From contig JAITNR010000042.1 of NCBI GenBank assembly GCA_031290375.1, positions 1-29,520 of the forward strand: a DNA stretch of 29,520 nt, given 5' to 3'. This document shows positions 8,998-17,200 of the stretch, one piece after another. Every line of letters begins with the position of its first letter. Position 1 is the first letter of the stretch. Origin of the DNA: Prevotellaceae bacterium (lineage in GTDB: Bacteria > Bacteroidota > Bacteroidia > Bacteroidales > Paludibacteraceae). Both the position numbers and the translations under genes were made by a program. Under the pieces are notes generated by a model. It ran no database searches. It saw only the letters and a program-made list of their open reading frames with translations, and was not told where the DNA came from.

Positions 8998-10271
8998 ACT
9001 TTTTTCATTTTTACTGTTAATAAAATACCAACAACCACTATTTCCAGCGACTGAGACGAGAGCCACGCAACAGCCGCCCCTTTAATACCCATACACGGAA
9101 TCAGAATAAGGTTCAAACTTATACTGAAAATCCCAAGGAACAAACCCACATACGGCGCATACTTCTGCATCTGCATACCGTACAATCCCTGCACAGTCAA
9201 CATACTCGCCGTAATCACCAGAAAAGGAAGCGGAGAAAACAACCTCAACAACGATACAGCATCCGTAAATTCATTCCCAAGAAGGATATTGACTGCGTAA
9301 GGAGCAAACAAAAACAATAAAACACTGACCAACACACCCCATACCACAACAAATAATAAACTTTTTTTGAAAAATATCCACCCCTCTACTTTTGACTCAT
9401 CAAATTTCCTGCTCATCAAAGGGAAAAGAGCTATATTGACAGGCGTACTTGTTAGCATCATAACGGCATAAACTATTTTATTTGTCCCGGCATACAAACC
9501 AATTTCTACATTTGAAAGGTATATTCCAATAATTGTCAGTCCTGCCGCAGTGTAAAGGCTAACAAATACATTATTCAAAAATATCGGAAATCCTTTACGT
9601 ATCACTTTTCGACTTAGTTCTTTGTCTTTGTTTGGCCCTTTTTTTAAGTCATATTTTTTTATAACATAAATAAAAGAAAAAATGCCAACCAAAACGTATG
9701 ACATCGAAAGAATCAAAATATAAGTCCGATAATCAGTCGGCACTCTGACCAACAACACCACCAACACGGCACCCAACGCTTTGACAGCAAAATTGAAGAT
9801 TGCCATATTCTTCATTTTTTCAATTCCCTGAAAAAACCACGTGGGAAACAAAACCATTCCCACGTTCAGCAACGCCGCATAAAAGTATAATGTCGGGTCT
9901 TCGCCCGCTTTTGAGAAGGTAAAATAAAGAGCTGCCAATACGGCAAAGGAAACTGCCAGCAAAAGAACTTTGAAACGGACTACTGTCCAAAAAATAGTTC
10001 TCAACTTTGATTTGTCGCCTCTGTTAATGGCGATGTCCTGCGTTGCAGAATATTCAAAACCGTATGTTACAATCAGGGTCAGGTAGGAAATAATATTTTG
10101 GGCATACGATGCTTTTCCGAAAAACTCAACACCCAAAGCCCTCACCACAAAAGGAATAATAAGGATAGGAATAATGCAATTAGCCATCTGAACCAATCCC
10201 AGCGACATGATATTAACAAATAACGGCTGCGATTTCAAATTTATATTCAGGAACTTTCTTATACTTGTCAT
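8994..10271 (-). CDS. Wzx-type polysaccharide repeat-unit flippase
   Basis: This 425-residue polytopic membrane protein, with about 12 hydrophobic segments, belongs to the MOP/polysaccharide-export superfamily. Typical features are the N-terminal segment PFVVRALGVEFFGKASYAQN (first and second helices), the loop GFEYSATQDIAINRGDKSKL, and later WFFQGIEKMKNMA. These match RfbX/Wzx proteins, which move undecaprenyl-linked oligosaccharides across the inner membrane. It heads the four-gene operon. A -7 promoter element lies upstream at 10419-10426, so its mRNA leader would contain the four 21-bp repeats. The gene diverges from ruvA. Confidence 0.88.
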   Translation of the reverse strand: MTSIRKFLNINLKSQPLFVNIMSLGLVQMANCIIPILIIPFVVRALGVEFFGKASYAQNIISYLTLIVTYGFEYSATQDIAINRGDKSKLRTIFWTVVRFKVLLLAVSFAVLAALYFTFSKAGEDPTLYFYAALLNVGMVLFPTWFFQGIEKMKNMAIFNFAVKALGAVLVVLLVRVPTDYRTYILILSMSYVLVGIFSFIYVIKKYDLKKGPNKDKELSRKVIRKGFPIFLNNVFVSLYTAAGLTIIGIYLSNVEIGLYAGTNKIVYAVMMLTSTPVNIALFPLMSRKFDESKVEGWIFFKKSLLFVVVWGVLVSVLLFLFAPYAVNILLGNEFTDAVSLLRLFSPLPFLVITASMLTVQGLYGMQMQKYAPYVGLFLGIFSISLNLILIPCMGIKGAAVAWLSSQSLEIVVVGILLTVKMKKV

Positions 10272-10327
10272 TATTAATTTTCAATTTTCAACTGTCCACT
10301 TTCAATTAAATTGGGTATACCGGGAAA

Positions 10328-10411
10328 CATTTTCTATGCTCCGAAAAAGTTTTTTTACGTTCCGAAAAAGATTTTCTATGCTTGGAAAAACATTTTCTGT
10401 CTTCCCAAAAA
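10328..10411. repeat. Four tandem 21-bp imperfect repeats
   Basis: Four head-to-tail units of exactly 21 bp lie at 10328-10348, 10349-10369, 10370-10390 and 10391-10411. Each fits the pattern sATTTTCTATGCTCCGAAAAA with substitutions, and units 1 and 3 contain short TTTTC...GAAAA arms that could pair. The frame through them reads as a seven-residue repeat (FSMLRKS-like), but I see no sign that it is a gene. The array lies in the presumed leader of the flippase operon, just downstream of its -7 element. Confidence 0.85.
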
Positions 10412-10418
10412 CATACTG

Positions 10419-10426
10419 CAAAGATA
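10419..10426 (-). promoter_or_regulatory. -7 promoter element for the polysaccharide operon
   Basis: On the minus strand the sequence is TATCTTTG, an exact fit to TAnnTTTG, pointing toward the flippase gene. No TTTG is found 19-21 bp upstream; the region there is AT-rich. The leader would be about 140 nt and include all four 21-bp repeats. It sits in the left arm of an inverted repeat whose right arm carries the same element for ruvA. Confidence 0.5.
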
Positions 10427-10485
10427 GTAAAAAATAATTGAAAATGACGGGTATTTGCATTATTAATTTTCAATTATTTTTTTAT

Positions 10486-10493
10486 TATCTTTG
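10486..10493 (+). promoter_or_regulatory. -7 promoter element for ruvA-sprA
   Basis: TATCTTTG matches the Bacteroidota -7 consensus and points toward ruvA, whose start is 47 nt downstream. The -33 element is not recognisable. A 15-bp perfect palindrome (10499-10513) covers the expected transcription start. Confidence 0.5.
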
Positions 10494-10498
10494 CTTTG

Positions 10499-10513
10499 AG
10501 TTTGATTCAAACT
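10499..10513. promoter_or_regulatory. 15-bp perfect palindrome at the ruvA transcription start
   Basis: AGTTTGA-T-TCAAACT is perfectly symmetrical. It begins 6 bp after the ruvA -7 element, so it would overlap the start of transcription, where a repressor could act. No regulator is identified. Confidence 0.4.
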
Positions 10514-10539
10514 TAAAATTTTATAAACTGTAATAAAAA

Positions 10540-11121
10540 ATGATTGATTATTTAAAAGGGGAGATAGTGGAACTGTCCCCTGCACATGCGGTAGTTGAGG
10601 TTAATGGGACAGGTTATTCTGTCCAGATTTCGCTGATAACCTATTCGGAATTGACTGTGGCAAGCAGTTCCAAATTATACATTTACGAGGCAATACGGGA
10701 GGATGCCATTACTTTGTATGGTTTTATTGGTCAGCAGGAGCGGGCGTTGTTTTTGTTGTTGATTTCGGTTTCCGGTGTTGGTGTAAATACTGCGAGAGTA
10801 ATACTTTCGTCTTTGTCGTCAGCCGAGTTACAGACTGCGATTTTGTCGGGCAATGTCAATGTGTTGAAAAGCGTGAAAGGTATAGGCGGAAAAACAGCCG
10901 AGCGGATTATTATTGATTTGCGGGATAAGGTTAGCCGCATCGAAGTTAGTGACAGTAAGGGTTCGGTTTTGGATAATTCGTTGAAAACTGAGGCGGTGGC
11001 GGCCCTTGTGATGCTCGGTTTTGCCCAAATACCGGCACAAAGGGCAGTTGGCAGGGTGCTCGAAAAAGAGATGAACCTCAAAGTTGAACAGGTAATTAAA
11101 TTAGCACTGAAATTACTTTGA
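10540..11121 (+). CDS. ruvA: Holliday junction branch migration protein RuvA
   Basis: The 193-residue length is typical of RuvA. Domain I (about 1-63) is the OB fold, starting MIDYLKGEIVEL and including NGTGY. Domain II has two helix-hairpin-helix motifs, SGVGVNTA (78-85) and KGIGGKTA (113-120), which bind DNA backbone at the junction. Domain III (about 145-193) is the small flexible domain that contacts RuvB. RuvA tetramers hold the four-way junction and load the RuvB motor during recombination repair. It sits 120 nt upstream of sprA on the same strand; ruvA next to sprA is, as far as I recall, a common Bacteroidota arrangement. Confidence 0.95.
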   Translation: MIDYLKGEIVELSPAHAVVEVNGTGYSVQISLITYSELTVASSSKLYIYEAIREDAITLYGFIGQQERALFLLLISVSGVGVNTARVILSSLSSAELQTAILSGNVNVLKSVKGIGGKTAERIIIDLRDKVSRIEVSDSKGSVLDNSLKTEAVAALVMLGFAQIPAQRAVGRVLEKEMNLKVEQVIKLALKLL

Positions 11122-11241
11122 AAACCTGACTGCCTGACCAATTGATTAGCCAATCAGTCGATTAGTCTAATTCATTATCGACAGGTAAATACAATAAATC
11201 TGTAAAATTTACGTTATAAGATAGATTTTAGACGGAAGCAA

Positions 11242-14200
11242 TTGAGATTTTTAGAAAAAACAGTTAAGGCGATATGTATAGGCGGATTAGCCGCTATACT
11301 TGGGTGTTTGGTTTTACCCGCAAATATGGTATTTGCAGGTAAAAGTGTTTTCTTTTCGTCTGACGGTTCCCAGGAGGGCGAAGTAAATGATACGGTTCCT
11401 CAAAACAGTGCTTCAAACCGCTCTGCTCCACCAAAAGCACAGGTTAATTCATTTGAAACTGATGCCTTAGAGAATTTGAATAATTCATATCCGTATGACT
11501 TGCACGACCCTCAAAACGTACAGCAAATAATCGAATATGACGACCAGACAGGTATGTATATTTTTCATACAAAGGTTGGGGATATGGATATTGCTACGCC
11601 GTTTGTACTTTCTACCGATGAGTACAGGCAATACCGTCTTAAGAAGGATATGGAAACCTATTGGAAGAAGAAAAACCGTGAAGCAACTGATAATTTTGAA
11701 TCAAAGTTTGATTTGACAGATATGAAATTTTCGCTCGGAGCTGCCGACAAGGTATTTGGACCGGGGGGAGTGCAGGTTAAAACTCAAGGTTCGGCGGAGA
11801 TTACTTTCGGCATAAAACACAGTAATATTCAAAACTACCAGTTGGCAGAACGGTTGCGCAAAAAGACTGTTTTTGACTTTGATGAAAAAATTCAGATGAA
11901 TGTCAAAGCTTCTGTTGGGGACAAGATTAGTTTTGGCTTGAATTATGACACCGAATCGACTTTTGATTTTGACCGTCAAAATCTCAAACTTGCCTATGAG
12001 GGCAAAGAAGATGACTGGATAAAAAAAATTGAAGCCGGTAATGTTGCAATGACTCTCAACAGTGCCCTGATACCGGGAAGTACAACTCTGTTTGGTTTTA
12101 AAACCGATTTGCAGTTTGGCAAACTCAGTGTTTCGGCGGTGTTGTCTCAACAGCAGTCTTCGAGTCAGAATGTAAATACCAACGGCGGTGTAAGGACTAT
12201 TAATTTTGATATTCCTGCCGATGGATACGATGCCAACAGACACTATTTTCTTGCGCAGTATTTCAGGGATACATACGACAAGAATATGGAGCAGTTGCCT
12301 TACATTACTTCGGGCGTAACTATTAGCAAAATAGAGGTTTGGATAACAAACAAAAGGGCAAATTACCAGCAGTCCCGCAACATTATTGCCTTTGTCGATT
12401 TGGGAGAGAGTCAAAAGCGAAACAGTCTTTACTGGGGTTCGTCGGGTAATCCATTGCCTGCAAACGATGCCAATATGCTTTACGACAATGTTAAGGCAAT
12501 ACCTGATATTCGGAATATTCAGCAATTTACACAGTTGATGGATGCAAACTATTTTTCTGCCGGTATTGTTGGCGGAGAAGATTACGAAAAGATAGAGTCG
12601 GCGCGCAGGCTTGAGGAGTCGGAATATACGCTCAATCCTACTTTGGGGTTTCTTTCGCTTAGAACTCAACTTAATACTGACGAAGTGCTTGCTGTGGCGT
12701 TTGAATATACTATTGGCGGAAAAGCTTATCAGGTGGGTGAATTTTCTACAGGCAGTGTTAATATTCCTGACGCACTTATTGTTAAGTTGCTTAAAAGTAC
12801 AGCGACTTCCAATTCAAGTACAATTTGGAATTTGATGATGAAAAATGTTTATTCGCTTGGTGCAAGCCAGTTTCAGAAGGAAAATTTCAAGTTGAATGTG
12901 ATGTACAAAAATGATTCAACGGGCGTTTATCTCAACTATATTCCTGCAGGAAACATCAAAAACAGGGTTTTGCTCAAAGTGATGAACCTTGACAGGCTTG
13001 ACAGTTATAACAATCCGCGTTCTGACGGCAAATTCGACTTTGTTGAGGGTTATACAATTATTTCTTCAATGGGCAGGGTTATTTTTCCTGTGATAGAGCC
13101 GTTTGGGTCGCATCTGCGCAAGATGATAGGCGATGATGCAATAGCTGACAAGTATGTTTTTGAAGAATTGTATGACTCTACAATGGTGGCTGCGGGGGAA
13201 TTTTCAGAAAAAAATAAATTTAAGATTACGGGGTCATTTCAAGGTACTTCCAATTCCGAAATATATCTCAATGCTATGAATGTGCCTCGCGGCTCTGTGG
13301 TGGTAACAGCGGGTGGGGTGCAGCTTGTTGAAAATGTTGATTATACGATTGACTACATAATGGGCGTTGTAACTATTCTCAATCAGTCAATACTTGCTTC
13401 AAACACTCCTGTTGATGTGCGTTTGGAGAACAGGGAGATGTTTAATTTGCAAAGAAAAACGCTTCTCGGCACTCATTTGGAATACGCTTTTAGCAAGGAC
13501 TTTACTGTTGGCGGTACTTTGATGCACCTTTCCGAAATGCCTATTGTTACAAAGACTATGATGGGTTCCGAACCGATTTCCAATACTATCTGGGGATTGA
13601 ATGCGGCATACAAAAAGGATATGCAATGGCTGACAACGGCTTTGGACAAACTGCCGCTGCTTGAGGCTTCCGCGCCTTCTTCCATTACCTTCAATGGAGA
13701 ATTTGCTCAAATGATACCGGGGCACAGGAAAATCAAGGACAACCCTGGTTATGCCTACCTTGACGACTTTGAGGCAACCGAAACCACAATAGAACTGCGT
13801 TATCCGTATTATTGGTATCTGGCAAGTACTCCTGCCGAAAACTCTGCTACTGCACTCTTCCCTGAGGCGTTGCTGAGTAATAATATTGATTATGGCAAAA
13901 ATCGAGCTTTGTTGGCTTGGTACGCAATAGACAACACTATTTTTAACAGCAATTCATCATCTACTCCCGAACATTTGAGGAACAATAAGGATGCCCTTTC
14001 CAACCATTTGACAAGGGCTGTCAGAGAGAGGGAAGTGTTTCCTAACCGCGAATCTATGCTTGGGCAAACAGCCTATATTCCTGTTATGAACCTTAGTTTT
14101 TATCCTAATGAAAGAGGTCCTTACAATCTTGATACCGATTACACTTCTGACGGGAAGTTGATAAATCCCAAAAAACGCTGGGGCGGAATGATGAGAAAAA

Positions 14201-17200
14201 TTGATGTATCGGACTTTGAACAGGCAAATATTGAGTATATCGAATTTTGGCTGATGGATCCTTTTGTAAATGATTCGTTGCGCACGGCAACAGGTGGCGA
14301 CTTGTATATTAATTTGGGTGAAATATCCGAAGATATTCTTAAAGATGGCAAAAAGTTTTTTGAAAACGGTATGCCTGTCGATGGTTCTTCTACTCTTACC
14401 GAGACTACAGTTTGGGGTAAGGTTCCCACTCAACAATCGACAGTTTTGGCTTTTTCTACGGATGCCAATTCCCGCAGATATCAGGATGTTGGCTATAATG
14501 GACTGAGAACGGAGGAGGAGTTTGAGTTTCCGACATACGGTACATATTTGCAGCAGCTTCGCAGCAGTTTGGCTCCTGCCGCTATTGCTGCAATGGAGGC
14601 AGACCCATTTTCGCCGTTCAATGACCCTGCGGGTGATAATTTTCACTATTTTAGAGGCTCCGATTATGACAGAAAGCAAGCCTCAATTTTGGAAAGATAC
14701 AAGCATTACAACGGCACAGAGGGCAACTCCGCCGAAACGGACAACAACGGCGAAACTTACGCCACATCTACCACCTCCCTGCCTGACGTTGAGGATATTA
14801 ATCAGGATAATACTCTCAATGAGTACGAAAAATATTTTCAGTATAAAATATCTCTCAAACCCGGTAATGACATGGATATTGGCAACAACTACATTACCGA
14901 CAAATTGGAGGCTGAGGTTGAACTTGCAAACAAGAAAAAAGAAACTGTTACCTGGTATCAGTATAAAATTCCCGTTCGTGAGTTTCAAAAGAAAGTGGGG
15001 GCGGTACGCGATTTTAAATCAATTCGTTTTATGCGAATATTTTTAACCAATTTTGAGCAGGATGTACACTTGCGTTTTGCTACTTTGGAGCTTGTCAGAG
15101 GTGATTGGCGGACGTATACCAAAGAACTTTATCAATCGTCCAATCCTCCTGCCGCTCAGGGTACTGTAACCGTTGGTTCGGTTAATATTGAAAAAAATTC
15201 CAACAAAGAGCCTGTAAATTACGTGCTTCCTCCCGGAGTAACAAGACAAACCGACCCGGGACAACCACAATTGCGTCAGCAAAACGAACAGTCTATGGTA
15301 ATCAAGGTTATGAACATTGCCCCAAATGATGCTCGTGCTGTCTATAAAATGTTTAAGTTCGATTTGAGACAGTATCGCCGTCTGCAACTGTTTACTCACG
15401 CAGAAAAAATGCTTGAGGATATGGGCGAACTCAACGATTATGAACTTTCGGTGTTTATCCGTATAGGAAGTGATTTTACAAACAACTACTACGAATATGA
15501 AATTCCTCTGAGATTGACGCCTCAGGGGCATTATATCGCCAATACGGCAGATATGGTTTGGTATCCCGAAAATATGTTTGATTTCCCGTTATCCCTGTTC
15601 ACTGATATTAAGAAAAAGAGGAATCTTACCAAAAATAACGGTTCGGGCGTGTCGCTGCTAACCCCATATTCAGATTATGACCCCGAAAAGCCCAAGAACA
15701 AAATTACAATAGTTGGCAATCCCAATTTGGGTGAAGTGGAAACCGTTATGATTGGTGTAAGAAACAAGGGTCCTGCTGCGAGAACCGGTGAAATTTGGGT
15801 TAATGAACTCAGACTCACCGACTACGACGAAGATGGAGGTGTCGGTGCTTTGGGCAGTATGGTGCTTGCCCTGTCCGACTTTGCCAATGTCAATCTGTCG
15901 GGACGTTACGAGCAGTCCGGTTTTGGCGGAATAGAGCAGAGCATTGGCGAAAGGCGTTTGGACGACTATTATCAGTTTAACGTTGCAACTTCGGTGCAGT
16001 TGGGCAAACTGTTGCCTGAAAAAGCAAAGGTAAATATCCCCGTATATTATTCGTATGCGGTTGAAAACACCAAGCCCAAGTATAATCCTTTTGACGGCGA
16101 TTTGCTTCTCAAAGATGCTTTGGACAGTTATGAAAAACAGAAAGATAAAGACTCGCTCTTAAATGTGGTGCAGACAAAGGTTATCTCAAAAAGTTTTAAT
16201 GTAACGGGCTTAAAGGTAGATATACGCGGCAAACGCCCGCACATCTATGACCCCGCCAATTTTTCCCTGTCTTATGCCTATAACAAGTCGCAAATACTTG
16301 ACCCTGAAACAGAACGTAATGCAAACATTACTCATCAAGGCTCGTTGAATTACGATTTCAACACGCAATCACAGACGTGGGAGCCGTTTAAGGAAAACAA
16401 AAAAATCAAGTCCGCATTTGGCATTATCAAGGATTTCGGGCTTAACTACGTGCCTGCGAGGTTGGGGCTTGAATTAAACGTAATCCGAATGTATTCCGAA
16501 ACGCAATTAAGGAACATTGACGGCTCTATGCAGGTAGATAATCATGACCCGTACAATGCGCTTCTTTCGTCAAGCAAAAACTTTAATTGGGGTAGAAATT
16601 TTGTTTTGAATTGGGATTTTACAAAAAATCTGAAGGCAACATTCCAAACTGCCACCAATTCGAGAATTGACGAAACAATGTATGCCCCCGTAAATAGAGA
16701 ATTTTTCCCTGACGAATATCAGAATTGGAAAGACACTGTATCTCAAAGTCTTCGACATTTGGGAACGCCTCTTACCTATCAACAGAATTTTGATGTAACC
16801 TACAATATACCGATAAATAAAATTCCTTTCCTTGAATGGATAAATGCTTCCGCAAGGTATAATGCTACGTATAACTGGAATCTGGGGGCGATGCTGGCAA
16901 ACAATGTGAAATTGGGCAACAGCATTGCAAATTCTGCAGGTTGGAGCATTAACGGCGATTTTAAATTGGAAACATTGTATAACAAGTCGAAATATCTCAA
17001 ATCGGTTAATGACAAATACAATTCCCGTAGCGGTTCAAAATCAAGATTTACGCCAAGAACGATAGAAAAAAGAGTTTATATTTCAAAGGATTCTGCAGAA
17101 ATAAGGCACGGACTAAACTCGGTTACACTTGATATTACGGCAAAAACCACAAAGGGCAGGAATGCTAAAATTGGTTTTAAGACAAAAGACAAGAACTCTG

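Larger units (their letters stand above)
10418..10494. repeat. Mirror-image divergent promoter region (27/28-bp inverted repeat)
   Basis: The left arm (10418-10444) and right arm (10467-10494) are reverse complements except for one substitution and one extra A/T, and a 22-bp centre separates them. Each arm ends outward in the -7 element TATCTTTG, so the two promoters are near copies facing away from each other. Confidence 0.8.

Noticed and set aside
8998..9066. N-terminal extension of the GT4 gene into the flippase gene
   Set aside because: The 23 added residues do not fit a GT-B start, while ATG at 8997 gives an ATGA overlap and a standard first strand.
10328..10411. CRISPR-like array
   Set aside because: The units touch each other with no unique spacers and there are no cas genes.
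10207..10437. Plus-strand frame with a seven-residue repeat (FSMLRKS-like)
   Set aside because: The repeat comes from the 21-bp DNA array, the frame overlaps the flippase gene and its promoter, and the rest of the translation is unlike a protein.
10418..10494. Invertible (phase-variable) promoter
   Set aside because: The promoter elements lie in the repeat arms and only 22 bp lie between them, so inversion would change nothing; no invertase gene is nearby.
11701..12669. 322-codon minus-strand open frame inside sprA
   Set aside because: It lies wholly antisense to a well-supported gene, its translation has no recognisable fold, and other sprA antisense frames (for example around 13957-14679 and 17971-18531) look the same.
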